From the NCBI RefSeq assembly GCF_019635155.1, contig NZ_JAHBZY010000020.1, forward strand, positions 1 to 63,927: 63,927 nt of DNA, given 5' to 3'. Origin of the DNA: Nitrosomonas sp. GTDB taxonomy: Bacteria > Pseudomonadota > Gammaproteobacteria > Burkholderiales > Nitrosomonadaceae. Numbering within the stretch: the stretch's first letter is position 1; each line of letters starts with the position of its first letter. A program made the position numbers and the translations under genes. The notes beneath the pieces are model-generated. The model was given only the letters and a program-made list of their open reading frames with translations. It was not told the origin of the DNA and made no database searches. This document shows positions 35,908 through 46,187 of the stretch, one piece after another.

Positions 35908-38900
35908 TTAGTGAATAAGCTCTCGCCAAGTAATTCTACCTCTGAGCCCTGCCGCACCTTTTGCGGTAGTGGTCTGATTTAATGAGCCATTTGCTTCTGA
36001 ATATACGAAAATGTCATTTGACTCACTCGATTGTCCTCTAATACGCGTAACACCGCCCACAGAGAAACCAATTTCTATCCCGGCGGATAAGCCATCGTCA
36101 AGTGAAAGAACCCGATTTCTATTGGTATCAAACGCTGGAAATGGCAACATTCCACCTGTCAGATAGTTAACTGCATTTACAAATCCCCTACCTCCAAAAT
36201 CACAGGGCGATGCAGACGGCACGATCGTGGTAAAAACCAGTATTCCATCCTCCAAACTTGGAGCACCTGTGAGCCTCTCACCACTTACCGGCAAATTAAT
36301 ATACCAACCTTTAACCGTCGTCGAGTATAAAACAGCATTCTGCGTCAACGTTCGTACGGACGCATCTGTCATTACTTGTTGCACAAGTGAGCTCACGGCT
36401 ACGGTTGCAGTCGTATTATTATCCCATACACCGTAAACGGATTGAGTATTGGTAGTTGTAGTATCTGCTGTTTCCAAATATTTGCCTGTTCCGAAGAGAA
36501 CAAGTTGGCCCCCTTTTGGATGAAAGCTTACCGAAGGCGGAGAAATAATTGGTTTGGATGTACCTGATGAAAATAAAGGTGTTCCTCCAATTGCTACATT
36601 CCAGCTAGCCGGAGAAGAAGAGCTAACATCGAATTTCCATAAATTCCCTTTGATATCACCCGCATAAATTACATCAACCTTACCATTCCCATTCGAATCA
36701 AATGGAGTTGGCGTGGAAAGACCATTTCCTGTGCCAGTATCGGCAATCAGCTTTATATAATCCGTACCTATTGTCCATGAGCCATCTTCTCCACCAGAAA
36801 TAAATAAAATATAGAGCACTGCTTTTCCGCCAGCACTGTTATAACCATTACCGACAATCACAGCCCATTGATTATTTTCCATTTTAACGATTTGCATAGC
36901 TTGACTGGTAAATGGATTGATTTGTGGGAGGTTATGGCTATAACCCATATCCGCATCATCATTACTCGTAAATTCCCATAATAATAAATTGGCTGCATTC
37001 GCCGCAGTAAAAGTTGGAGCTGATTTAGTAGCATCCGCTGGATTCGTTATATCCAATGCATAATATCCCTGTCCACCGCCATTTAAACTACCGACTAACA
37101 CAGTTCTCCATGTTGAAGTTACGTTAGAATAAACCTCTCCCATCATTGGAGAACCATCAACAAAATAGCGATGGTTTGCTGTGTAATCTCTATCAGTTAA
37201 TCTACTCAGATTTACATAAGTTGTACTGGGCACATAGACAAATAGCTCTTTGCCAGCATCCGCACTGGTACATCCAGAAGTTACGCCGGGTATACAAGCA
37301 TTAAACCCATGCAACATTCCATCGTTTGCTCCCACATATATCATGGGTACACGATCTTTATAATTATTCTTAAACGCTGTGTACCCAGGATGATCCACAT
37401 TGGAATAGCCTGCACTCGGCTTTCCTACATAGAGTGGGCCAGAGTTAATAATATCGCCCAGTTTAGTGGTCGGACGAACACGAAAATTATTAATTGCAGT
37501 TGCGCTAGCACAATTAAATGTTCCACTGGCATTTTCACGTGCTGCATCACCTCTCAAAAATGCCACTCTCTCGGGTCCACAGTTATCGATAACTCCCGAT
37601 GCATTCTTGTTAAGAAGATCTTTTTGTGCGGTAGTTAGATTTCCGTATTCGAATGAAACTCCGTCGCTACTACCTTTTGTTATGATCACACGTGAAGAAG
37701 GATTAATCGATCCCGAAGCGAGAGATATTTCACCGGCATTCCATTCGGTTGCACCCATTACACCCGTGGAACTGATCGGAATTGAGAGCAGCTGACCACT
37801 CCAATCACCACTATTAAACTTTGCTTGATACACACGGCCATTCGTCATTAATGAATTTGAGTTGGCCGCTACTGCGGAAGCAGATCCTGTTCTGGCAACA
37901 ATAGTTCTAAGCGCATTCGTTAACGCATTAGTAAATGCTGCTGGGTCAGCGGCGCTAAAAAACTCTCCTCGACTATTCACTGCTGCATGCCACAAATCAT
38001 CAATTTTATTTGTATCATTTAAAGTGGGATCTGGCCAGGTTTCTGTTCCAGTTGGCAATGAAGAAAGACTGCCATTAACGCCAAGCCCGACAGTAAAATT
38101 CACCAAATGCTGCCAAAAAGCGGGGTCTTGCGAATTAGTTGGAACTTTATTAGATAAATCTGAGCGCAAATCATTCTTCCAATAACGCATTGCCACATCG
38201 GCTAATGTGTTGCTATATGCATCCGAATAGGGAAGTGCCGGAGTATAACTATATGTTGCAGGAACAGCCGGGGACGAGTTGTTAGCAATCGAAGAACCAG
38301 ACTCATTGTCGGAGTTACCCACGCTCGTAAAGGAAGTTTCTGACCAATAACCATCCGTCATTAAAATATTATAATTCTGCCGGCATTCGTGCTGCGTACC
38401 ACCGGTCGATCCCGGCGTTAGCCCCCAAGGTCCTTTGTCATCTGTTCGCTTAAAATATTCGCCAACTGCTAACAATGCTTCCCGAAGTGGCGTGCCTTCT
38501 GCAGGAATATCATGATCATAAAGATTGTTAAAAAAATTTGTCCGGTCAGTTCCTGTGAATTGTCGAACACCCGTTTTTACAACTGTCGTTGCTACCCCAT
38601 CGATCGTCGTAGATGCTTTATTGAGTGCAGCGAAACCAACCCGCATGGTATTCCCCTGTGCGGCAAAAGCGCGCCCGATCCCTGCGCGCGCCAATAATAT
38701 GCGAGACCGATAATAGGTGTACCAATTGGCAAAATTTTGAATCTCTTCCGCATAAGTACAGGTAGGAGCTGCAGCACAATCAGTACGATTGGGTCCACCG
38801 GTGTAGGTTGAAGTTGTAGATATAATCTGAACTTGCGTATAACTACTTGCAGCATTAATGCTGCCGGAGTCGTATTTGAAGTAGACTGCGGGATAAAAAG

Positions 38901-39432
38901 TTTTAGAGGTACTGGAAGATCGTGTTCCGTCATCTTTCAACCAACGCACCGTCTGCGTGTTATTGATTGTAAGATTACGACAACCTGCGCCAGTATTGAA
39001 TGGATTATGGTAAGCACACGTGGGACTGGCATTGCTCATCAATGATCCATCTGCGTTACTCCAAGGTAGATATCTTACGGTTGGGTTGTAATAAATTTTG
39101 TTAACATAACTGGAACGTAATTTTGCGGTATATCTGTTTGTAGGATCAAAATCCACTACATAGCTGTTGTAATCATCAGCTCCGTATACACCGGATGCAC
39201 GTGGAAACATGTATCGTACATCCTGGATAATCAACTCTTCCGGCATGATTTCAAAATGCATGGATCCTGAATCGTCTAGTGTAAACATTACATTCGGAGA
39301 GATATTTCCTCCCAGAAAAAGCGGACCATTTGATAATGGTGAAAGCGCGTGAGATAAATTAGTAACGATCAGAAAAACTGCGCCAATTACATTACTCACT
39401 AACAAAGAATTGCAAAAAAATACTCTCTTCAT
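35908..39432 (-). CDS. pilY1: Type IV pilus tip adhesin/assembly protein PilY1
   Basis: 1174 residues. Signal sequence, an N-terminal half with a VWA-like start (MFTLDDSGSMHFE, a DxSxS MIDAS-type motif), and a C-terminal beta-propeller (PF05567 type) with FVDGSPMMGEVYSN, LVGSLNGGGQGYYALDITNP and a calcium loop DSNGNGKVDVIYAGD. A second acidic loop, DTNRNRVLSLDDG, lies near the end. PilY1 sits at the pilus tip, controls retraction and binds surfaces. Standard position after pilX. Confidence 0.95.
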   Translation of the reverse strand: MKRVFFCNSLLVSNVIGAVFLIVTNLSHALSPLSNGPLFLGGNISPNVMFTLDDSGSMHFEIMPEELIIQDVRYMFPRASGVYGADDYNSYVVDFDPTNRYTAKLRSSYVNKIYYNPTVRYLPWSNADGSLMSNASPTCAYHNPFNTGAGCRNLTINNTQTVRWLKDDGTRSSSTSKTFYPAVYFKYDSGSINAASSYTQVQIISTTSTYTGGPNRTDCAAAPTCTYAEEIQNFANWYTYYRSRILLARAGIGRAFAAQGNTMRVGFAALNKASTTIDGVATTVVKTGVRQFTGTDRTNFFNNLYDHDIPAEGTPLREALLAVGEYFKRTDDKGPWGLTPGSTGGTQHECRQNYNILMTDGYWSETSFTSVGNSDNESGSSIANNSSPAVPATYSYTPALPYSDAYSNTLADVAMRYWKNDLRSDLSNKVPTNSQDPAFWQHLVNFTVGLGVNGSLSSLPTGTETWPDPTLNDTNKIDDLWHAAVNSRGEFFSAADPAAFTNALTNALRTIVARTGSASAVAANSNSLMTNGRVYQAKFNSGDWSGQLLSIPISSTGVMGATEWNAGEISLASGSINPSSRVIITKGSSDGVSFEYGNLTTAQKDLLNKNASGVIDNCGPERVAFLRGDAARENASGTFNCASATAINNFRVRPTTKLGDIINSGPLYVGKPSAGYSNVDHPGYTAFKNNYKDRVPMIYVGANDGMLHGFNACIPGVTSGCTSADAGKELFVYVPSTTYVNLSRLTDRDYTANHRYFVDGSPMMGEVYSNVTSTWRTVLVGSLNGGGQGYYALDITNPADATKSAPTFTAANAANLLLWEFTSNDDADMGYSHNLPQINPFTSQAMQIVKMENNQWAVIVGNGYNSAGGKAVLYILFISGGEDGSWTIGTDYIKLIADTGTGNGLSTPTPFDSNGNGKVDVIYAGDIKGNLWKFDVSSSSPASWNVAIGGTPLFSSGTSKPIISPPSVSFHPKGGQLVLFGTGKYLETADTTTTNTQSVYGVWDNNTTATVAVSSLVQQVMTDASVRTLTQNAVLYSTTVKGWYINLPVSGERLTGAPSLEDGILVFTTIVPSASPCDFGGRGFVNAVNYLTGGMLPFPAFDTNRNRVLSLDDGLSAGIEIGFSVGGVTRIRGQSSESNDIFVYSEANGSLNQTTTAKGAAGLRGRITWRELIH

Positions 39433-39465
39433 TGATATTAAGCCCCTTTCTTTTATCTCGAAGAA

Positions 39466-40053
39466 CTATGGTCTGAATACTTCTTGTAACCACACAACCG
39501 TGCCTTGTTTTGCGCCTTGAGCTCGAATCGTGATTCGATAGTAGTACCGCAACACACCGCCGGGCGGTGTTTTCCTTATCCCCTCAATAAGATAGGTCGG
39601 CGCAGGCACCCCGACAGGCAACAAAGGTGCCGTATATGTCACACCATCAACCCTGAAGACAGTTCCTTCGACATAGGAAATCGGGCATGTCGGCGTACAA
39701 TAGCTAGTCCATGACGACACAGTATCGACCACCACACCAGGGGCTTCCACACCTGAACCGTAATAACAGAATCCATCGGTACATCCAGTATCAAATTCGG
39801 ATAACCCTTCGATTGGTTTCGGTGAAGTCGTTGTAGGGTCGTTGTCGCGGACATGCTGTTCAGCATAACGCAGCCCCATTTCAGCTGCTTGCATTGCAAG
39901 CAGTCGGTCCCGCATATTTCCAGACATTCGTTCTTCCACTGTTGCCATCCTTGTAGCAGTGATACCCAATAGAGTGAGTACCAGAAGAAAGATCAAACCT
40001 GTCACAAATACTGCACCACCTTGCTTATATTGAGAACTAAGATTCTTTTTCAT
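39466..40053 (-). CDS. pilX: Minor pilin PilX
   Basis: 195 residues. N-terminal membrane helix GGAVFVTGLIFLLVLTLLGITATRMATVEERMSGNMRDR, with the EERMSGN motif typical of PilX. Part of the minor-pilin priming complex. Its ATG overlaps the pilW stop by four bases. Confidence 0.93.
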   Translation of the reverse strand: MKKNLSSQYKQGGAVFVTGLIFLLVLTLLGITATRMATVEERMSGNMRDRLLAMQAAEMGLRYAEQHVRDNDPTTTSPKPIEGLSEFDTGCTDGFCYYGSGVEAPGVVVDTVSSWTSYCTPTCPISYVEGTVFRVDGVTYTAPLLPVGVPAPTYLIEGIRKTPPGGVLRYYYRITIRAQGAKQGTVVWLQEVFRP

Positions 40054-40814
40054 GGCATGGAATTTATACGGTTTCGTAAATTGATAGTCGCCGTAAATGC
40101 TCGTCGCAATCGCCTATCTGAGGGAATAGCTACAGAAGCGCCATTGCAATCAAGGTAATTTCCTGCGGATACCACATTTAGTTTTTCAGAACGAATTAGT
40201 ACACAAATCCGCGTGGTCACAACTTGATTCCAATCTACCGGCGACTCTGTATATTGATCGACGGATTGATCACCATTTGTGTCTATTCCATAGAACACTT
40301 GTAAATCTTCAACATTTTCCAGCAGTACCGATCCTACTGGTGCTGCTGCTGGTACAGGAGGTATATCCGCGATATCACCCTTACACTGTAACTCAGCATT
40401 CAATGTATCAAGATTAAAATGATTCTGAATTATTCTTCCGGCAACAGTTACTCCAGCACCCTCGCAATCTCTATCGCCGACAGCGCCCTCGTATTGCACA
40501 GTTAAGGTATCGGCTACGCCTCCGGTACCATTGGTACCACTGATCGCGGTTCCTTCAAAAGCAACCTTAAAACCTGTAAAAGGAATTTCTACGTGCCCTG
40601 CTTGCTTGATACTTCGTCCAATAATTTCGAGTGCATATCGGCCACTTTCTTGAAGCCGAGCATTATCTTCTTGTTCGCGAAAAATCTGACGACTGCTAAC
40701 AAAAACCGTCCCGATGACTAATAGTAAAATCAACCCCAATGTCATAGCTATCATTAGCTCAACCAAACTAAAACCTTGTTGTTTTATATGCTTAGAATTT
40801 TTGGTAGACATCAT
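40050..40814 (-). CDS. pilW: Minor pilin PilW
   Basis: About 254 residues. Prepilin leader then GFSLVELMIAMTLGLILLLVIGTVFVSSRQ, with Glu5; LQESGRYALEIIGRSIKQAGH is the PilW block. ATG 40814 overlaps the pilV stop by one base (TAATG), which I prefer to the in-frame ATG at 40841. Confidence 0.92.
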   Translation of the reverse strand: MMSTKNSKHIKQQGFSLVELMIAMTLGLILLLVIGTVFVSSRQIFREQEDNARLQESGRYALEIIGRSIKQAGHVEIPFTGFKVAFEGTAISGTNGTGGVADTLTVQYEGAVGDRDCEGAGVTVAGRIIQNHFNLDTLNAELQCKGDIADIPPVPAAAPVGSVLLENVEDLQVFYGIDTNGDQSVDQYTESPVDWNQVVTTRICVLIRSEKLNVVSAGNYLDCNGASVAIPSDRRLRRAFTATINLRNRINSMP

Positions 40815-41320
40815 TACGGAGAAAATCTTGTTAAGAAACAACGAGTATTAACTGGAGCCCCGCCTGGACAAGCAGGGTCTGATTGACCATTCATTTCTTT
40901 TTCAATCCACATAAGCGTGATCACATAACCGGTTGCCACGTCTCCATTAACCGTTCCTGCGCCACTTGGAAGTAATCTGGAATTAGCCGTATTCCATTGT
41001 GCATGATCATAGACCGCCACTTGTGTAGCATTGCAAGTATTTGTCACACAATCGTCACTTGATGGAATATTTGCGGCAAGTGCATTGTAAGCTCCAGTTG
41101 AAACCCCAACCAAATTCGCACGCATGCGATCAGCTATGTCTTCAGTTTGCTTACTAGCAATTGAACGATAATGTGCGATATTGTTACTGCGTGCACCTGA
41201 CACTATCAACGCTGCCATACCAAGCAAACCAAAAGATACAATCAAAATTGTGATAAGTACTTCAATCAGACTAAACCCGCTATCTTTAAGCGGTTTTCTC
41301 TCCGAGTAAATGCGACTCAT
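40814..41320 (-). CDS. pilV: Minor pilin PilV
   Basis: About 168 residues. GFSLIEVLITILIVSFGLLGMAAL is the prepilin helix, with DIADRMRANL after it, characteristic of PilV. ATG 41320 makes an ATGA overlap with fimT and stands eight bases after AGGA; ATG 41326 is the alternative. Confidence 0.92.
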   Translation of the reverse strand: MSRIYSERKPLKDSGFSLIEVLITILIVSFGLLGMAALIVSGARSNNIAHYRSIASKQTEDIADRMRANLVGVSTGAYNALAANIPSSDDCVTNTCNATQVAVYDHAQWNTANSRLLPSGAGTVNGDVATGYVITLMWIEKEMNGQSDPACPGGAPVNTRCFLTRFSP

Positions 41321-41856
41321 CCACATGTTCCTGTGCCCGTTTCAGTACGTAAACGACCTTGGTTATTCAATATCAATCCTTTTGAATATGTAGCTCCTCG
41401 AGCATCACATAACAAAAATGTGTCATTAAATCCTGAAGAAAAACCATTTGCTGCGAATGTAACTCTGGTTCGCGCAGATCTTAATGTATTGCCTCCAGAT
41501 AGAGCGGCGTTGACATACAAGACTAGATCCCCAACATCGACAACACCATTACCATTAGCATCCGCAAATACTAACCAGCCATTCGACCATACGGTTCCTC
41601 CTGTACAACTGGTACCATTCGTGCTCGGGCACATAGTTGTTTGACTACTACGCTTGATTGCTTCGCTCTTTGCTAGGGCAATTGAAGATGCGAAATTATT
41701 GCTTTGAACAACCAATAAATTGTCTTGGGTAAACGTGCGGTAATTAGGTACTGCGACGGTAAGCAAAATACTTGCCAGACTTAATGTGACAAGCAGCTCA
41801 ATCATGGTAAAACCACATTGATACTGCAACTGATTAAAAATATGATCTTTATTCAT
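41317..41856 (-). CDS. fimT: Minor pilin FimT/FimU (GspH family)
   Basis: 179 residues. CGFTMIELLVTLSLASILLTVAVPNYR is the prepilin segment; the GspH domain follows (NNFASSIALAKSEAIKRSSQTTMCP). First gene of fimT-pilV-pilW-pilX-pilY1-pilE, all overlapping or closely spaced. The promoter should lie between 41857 and 42074. Confidence 0.93.
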   Translation of the reverse strand: MNKDHIFNQLQYQCGFTMIELLVTLSLASILLTVAVPNYRTFTQDNLLVVQSNNFASSIALAKSEAIKRSSQTTMCPSTNGTSCTGGTVWSNGWLVFADANGNGVVDVGDLVLYVNAALSGGNTLRSARTRVTFAANGFSSGFNDTFLLCDARGATYSKGLILNNQGRLRTETGTGTCG

Positions 41857-42074
41857 CCTCGATATTCCGATTACTATCTTATTTCTTGCTTCTAAATTAA
41901 GCCGGATTATTTTTGTCTTTTTCTAGCGGTTGTAATTGCAAAAAACTTTAGCGAAGTAACAATGAACCACTTATTTGGCCGCATGAGCAATCGATATGAC
42001 TGCCTAAGATCGATATAAGATAAAATTAGATTGACCTGAGCTTTTCATTCTTGATAAATAGATAATCAATCTTT

Positions 42075-43181
42075 ATGAGACAGGACATAATAATCATCGG
42101 CGCTGGGATCATTGGTCTTGCTTCAGCTGAACGTCTTCTGACACAAGGTGCCAGTGTCACAATTCTGGAACGAAACAAAGTTGGACAAGAATCCTCCTGG
42201 GCTGGGGGTGGTATCTTGTCACCACTTTTACCTTGGAGCTATCCTAATGCGGTAACCCAGCTTACCGGTTATAGTAATAAACTATTTCCAACCTGGACGT
42301 CCGGCTTGATGAAAAATACCGGAATAGATCCTGAATACGACAAGTCCGGCATGCTGATATTACCGCCTTTTCAGATAAACATAGCGAACGATTGGTGCGC
42401 AGCTCACGGAATGAAAATAGAACACACTATTGTTCCCATTACTCGAATCAACGAAGAGAATGCTGAACTTGCCGGTAAAAAGATTGACGATCATGCATTA
42501 TATCTGCCGGATATTGCTCAAGTACGCAACCCAAGGTTATTACGCGCGCTATATAGCCGAATTACACAATTAGGCGGGAAAATTATTGAGAACTGCAATG
42601 TTTATCCATTAAATACAAAATCTCAACAAGTTACGTCTATCAAGACATCCTGTGGGGAATTTAAAGCTGATCATTTTATCGTCAGCACCGGTGCCTGGAG
42701 TAAAGAAACATTGGGGACACATGCTCTCAAACTGGATATCAAGCCGATAAGAGGTCAAATGCTGTTATATAAATTTGACACTCCACCTATAAACCACATC
42801 GTCGCAAGGGAAGATTTCTACATTATCCCGCGCAAGGATGGTCATATCCTGATCGGCAGTACTTTGGAAGATGTGGGATTTAACAAACACACGACCTCAG
42901 CCGCGTTCGAATATCTAATTGGAAATGCAAGAGAAATCCTGCCAATACTGCATCAAATGCCTGTCAAACAACATTGGTCGGGGCTGAGGCCCGCTTCGCC
43001 TCAGAATATCCCAACTATTGGACGGCATCCAAGAATTCGTAATTTATTAGTCAGTTGCGGGCATTTTCGTTATGGAGTAACAATGGCTCCCGGCAGCGCC
43101 GAAATACTGGTTAATGAATTGACGGGAACAGCGCAACCATTTGATACCGCCTTTTATCAAGCCGGTTGGAATGATCCTTGA
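42075..43181 (+). CDS. thiO: Glycine oxidase ThiO
   Basis: 368 residues, FAD enzyme that oxidises glycine to the imine used in thiazole synthesis for thiamin. FAD-binding IIIGAGIIGLASAERLL at the N-terminus, ESSWAGGGILSPLLPW, and GLRPASPQNIPTIGRHP near the C-terminus (family GLRPxxxDxxPxIG). No other thi genes are near. Convergent with ispH, five bases apart. Confidence 0.92.
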   Translation: MRQDIIIIGAGIIGLASAERLLTQGASVTILERNKVGQESSWAGGGILSPLLPWSYPNAVTQLTGYSNKLFPTWTSGLMKNTGIDPEYDKSGMLILPPFQINIANDWCAAHGMKIEHTIVPITRINEENAELAGKKIDDHALYLPDIAQVRNPRLLRALYSRITQLGGKIIENCNVYPLNTKSQQVTSIKTSCGEFKADHFIVSTGAWSKETLGTHALKLDIKPIRGQMLLYKFDTPPINHIVAREDFYIIPRKDGHILIGSTLEDVGFNKHTTSAAFEYLIGNAREILPILHQMPVKQHWSGLRPASPQNIPTIGRHPRIRNLLVSCGHFRYGVTMAPGSAEILVNELTGTAQPFDTAFYQAGWNDP

Positions 43182-43186
43182 CAAAT

Positions 43187-44131
43187 TCAAGCTTTGGGAA
43201 GAGGAAACACCACTGACTCCACCACGCCACTTAATTCTTCGATTGTTACATCTTCGCCGATTTGCTCAGCGCCGATCTGCTTAAGGCGGGATATCACTTG
43301 CTGCACCAAAATTTCCGGAGCAGAAGCTCCCGCTGTAATACCAATATTTTTCTTCCCGGCAAACCACCCCTCCTGCAACTGCTCGGCGCGATCCACCATA
43401 TAAGCCTCAACATCCGCATTTCTAGCCACTTCGCATAGCCGATTAGAATTAGAACTATTTGGAGAACCGACCACGATAACCAAATCACATTGATTGACCA
43501 TTTTTTTCACGGCATCCTGCCGATTCTGAGTAGCGTAACAAATATCATCTTTCTTAGGACCGGTTATCATCGGAAACCGTTTTTTTAACGCATCAACAAT
43601 CCGTGCCGCATCATCAACAGATAAGGTGGTCTGCGTGACATAAGCCAAGTTAGCTTCATCTTTGACATTCAGGGTTTCGACATCCATTTCTGTTTCCACC
43701 AGATACATACCCTTGTCATCCCCCTCAATCTGACCCATTGTGCCTTCAACTTCGGGATGTCCTTGGTGGCCAATCATAATGATTTCTTTCCCTTCCTTGC
43801 GCATTTTTGCAACTTCAACGTGAACCTTAGTCACCAGCGGACAAGTTGCGTCAAAAACTTTTAACTTGCGCTCCGCAGCTTCACGACGTACTGCGTGTGA
43901 CACACCATGTGCGCTAAATATAAGAATACTATCTTGCGGCACCTCATCCAAGTTCTCCACAAATACAGCACCTTTTTTCTCCAGATTTTCAACCACAAAG
44001 CGATTATGCACTACTTCATGGCGAACATAGATCGGTGCTCCATGCATCGTTAGTGCACGCTCAACAATTTCTATTGCACGATCCACACCGGCACAAAATC
44101 CGCGCGGATTTGAAAGTAGTACTTTGATCAT
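43187..44131 (-). CDS. ispH: 4-hydroxy-3-methylbut-2-enyl diphosphate reductase
   Basis: 314 residues. Last step of the MEP isoprenoid pathway, an iron-sulfur enzyme. The three cluster cysteines are in [22 protein letters not shown] and [10 protein letters not shown]; substrate-binding His residues are in [11 protein letters not shown] and [12 protein letters not shown]. Full length. Confidence 0.97.
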   Translation of the reverse strand: MIKVLLSNPRGFCAGVDRAIEIVERALTMHGAPIYVRHEVVHNRFVVENLEKKGAVFVENLDEVPQDSILIFSAHGVSHAVRREAAERKLKVFDATCPLVTKVHVEVAKMRKEGKEIIMIGHQGHPEVEGTMGQIEGDDKGMYLVETEMDVETLNVKDEANLAYVTQTTLSVDDAARIVDALKKRFPMITGPKKDDICYATQNRQDAVKKMVNQCDLVIVVGSPNSSNSNRLCEVARNADVEAYMVDRAEQLQEGWFAGKKNIGITAGASAPEILVQQVISRLKQIGAEQIGEDVTIEELSGVVESVVFPLPKA

Positions 44132-44559
44132 CTAATTATTCCTCCAACATTGGATATTTGCTCTTTTATCGAGTGCATTCGCTTGAATACACGTATGTAA
44201 TAACAGAAAAATTAAAAACTTGTTGACCGCCTGATAGCGCGATATTTTCCAGCACATTAAAAGTTAATCTAAGTATTTGAAAAAAATAGATGATTCATTA
44301 ACTTCATATATATCTTCCACAGCAAAACTCATTGTCTTCTAATTAAAATCAGGTCTATAACTAAAAAAATTATTCACAATTGTCATTCGCATTCTGCCTC
44401 ATAAGAATGTAACGGGCTGCAAATTTTAAACGAAGAAACTATCTGTTGCCATAATTCAGAAAACACACACCACGAGAAACAATTACCCATTATTTCCATT
44501 GACTTCTTTTTTGAGAAGAAAGAAGCACACTATCCATCAGAGCCGCCAACCAAATTCAT
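44132..44559. other. Gene-free stretch upstream of ispH
   Basis: 428 bases between ispH and the tRNA. AT-rich, no supported open frame, repeat or terminator. It should contain the ispH promoter. Confidence 0.4.
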
Positions 44560-44635
44560 TGGCACCCTGAACACGAATCGAACGTGCGACCTACCCCTTA
44601 GGAGGGGGTTGCTCTATCCACTGAGCTACCAGGGC
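44560..44635 (-). tRNA. tRNA-Arg (anticodon CCT)
   Basis: Folds into a full cloverleaf on the minus strand: acceptor GCCCTGG pairing with TCAGGGT (G-U at both ends), D arm GCTCAGTGGATAGAGC, anticodon stem ACCCC/GGGGT with loop CTCCTAA (anticodon CCT), five-base variable loop, T arm GCACG-TTCGATT-CGTGT, discriminator G and encoded CCA. Decodes the rare AGG codon. Such tRNA genes are frequent integration sites, but no integrase is seen beside it. Confidence 0.96.
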
Positions 44636-45167
44636 CAATTTAGCATTCTACGCTAATCTCACACTACGAATAAACCAGATACATGGAAATTCTTTTAAGC
44701 ATCTAAGCCAAATGTTATCAATACATGCATTGCGGATAACACCGAAGTAGTTATCAGCGCATTGGCATCAATCAGTATTCCGGTAAAAATGAATTTATAG
44801 GAAATGACAATGATCTACAAAAGCACCGGGAGTTATCTATTCACAACGTTTCTCAAACCCAGTAATACTACTTACGCATACCTGAAACTTTTATATTGGT
44901 ATGTGGTTCTCATTAAGAAATCGATAGCTTTGAGCTGCTACTGTTATAAAGAACACGTGCACTGCGCATCCATCAATACATGAGTACTAGTACTGTCTTC
45001 GACTGGTATTATTTGTACAACAAATGGTTGCTATCCCCATCCAATTGCTACCGGAACAATAGGATAAGAATACAATACAAAACAAGCGTTACATTTGCGT
45101 TCGTTAAGGTTATACGGCTCTAAACAAAGTGATGTGACGTCGTTAAAAACAAAAAGGACTTAATATC
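44636..45167. other. Gene-free stretch between tRNA-Arg and the peroxiredoxin gene
   Basis: 532 bases with no open frame, repeat or RNA gene that I can support. It should hold the promoters of the tRNA (leftward) and the peroxiredoxin gene (rightward). Confidence 0.4.
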
Positions 45168-45716
45168 ATGGAATGGTTAGCGATTATCTTGTCAACGATG
45201 GCATTGGGATTTATGTTTTGGTTCTTTTCCACGAACAAAGCACTTCAATTAGGGCAACTTGCTCCAGATTTCAGCTTGCCTGATCAACATGGAAAAATCC
45301 ACACTCTCTCGGATTTCCGTGGAAAATGGTTAGCCTTATATTTTTACCCCAAAGACGATACCCCGGGTTGCACCAAACAAGCCTGCTCTTTTCGAGACGA
45401 CTTGCAAGAGTTGGCGCGCTTAGAGGCTGCAGTCGTCGGAGTAAGTGTAGACGATACCAGCAGCCATGCCGATTTTGCACAGAAATATCAACTGCAATTT
45501 CCACTGCTGGCGGATACCAATACCCAAACTGCCACACAGTATCATTCCCTCATTAATCTGGGAATTGTCAAATTCGCAAAACGTAACACTTTTTTGATCG
45601 ACCCGAATGGGAAAATTGCTCGCATGTATTTATCTGCAAGTGCATCACGAAATTCATCCGAGATAATCTCAGACTTAAAAGGATTGCAAACAACCGAACC
45701 AGGGGCAAATTCGTAA
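45168..45716 (+). CDS. Membrane-anchored peroxiredoxin (BCP/PrxQ type)
   Basis: 182 residues. N-terminal hydrophobic segment (LAIILSTMALGFMFWFF) then a thioredoxin-fold peroxiredoxin: LGQLAPDFSLPDQHGKIHTLSDFRGKWL, and the active site YPKDDTPGCTKQACSFRDD with the peroxidatic Cys and resolving Cys five residues on, as in PrxQ. Reduces hydroperoxides, here probably on the periplasmic side of the inner membrane. trxB lies 1 kb away. Confidence 0.9.
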   Translation: MEWLAIILSTMALGFMFWFFSTNKALQLGQLAPDFSLPDQHGKIHTLSDFRGKWLALYFYPKDDTPGCTKQACSFRDDLQELARLEAAVVGVSVDDTSSHADFAQKYQLQFPLLADTNTQTATQYHSLINLGIVKFAKRNTFLIDPNGKIARMYLSASASRNSSEIISDLKGLQTTEPGANS

Positions 45717-45797
45717 ATTCCCGCTTCCTGCATTGGTAGCGATCGAAAATAGCGATTCTGACAATATTATTAGAAATACCTTAGGGAAGGAGTAAAA

Positions 45798-46169
45798 ATG
45801 GCTAATTTTACCGAAACACAATTAACTCAATTGAAAGCCGCACTTCACAAGCGTTATCTGGATTTACAACTGGAAGTCCGCAATGAACTGGCGCACACCC
45901 AGAATATTAGCGACTCGCAGCTGGCGGAGTATCTAAACCATATTCCGGATGATATTGACACGGCATTGGTTGATCGACAAATTAATGAAATGCGCGAGCT
46001 CGAAATCTCTATGAAATACCTTAGCGAGTTGGAATTCGGCGATTGCATTGACTGTGGTAATGAAATCGGGTTTGAACGTCTGCTTGTACAACCATCCGCA
46101 CAGCGCTGCATTCAATGTCAGAGCAAGTATGAGAAAGATTTTCCGAAAGAATCGACGCCTTCTCTATAG
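45798..46169 (+). CDS. DksA/TraR-family zinc-finger protein
   Basis: 123 residues. Coiled-coil N-terminus and a C4 zinc finger CIDCGNEIGFERL...RCIQC. This size matches the TraR/DksA-like group that binds the RNA polymerase secondary channel; the acidic coil tip (DDIDTALVD) resembles the DxxDxA motif of DksA. GGAAGGAGTAAAA precedes ATG 45798. Probably modulates stress or rRNA transcription; not the full-length housekeeping DksA (~150 residues). Confidence 0.85.
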   Translation: MANFTETQLTQLKAALHKRYLDLQLEVRNELAHTQNISDSQLAEYLNHIPDDIDTALVDRQINEMRELEISMKYLSELEFGDCIDCGNEIGFERLLVQPSAQRCIQCQSKYEKDFPKESTPSL

Positions 46170-46187
46170 AAGGGCTATTCGCAGAAA

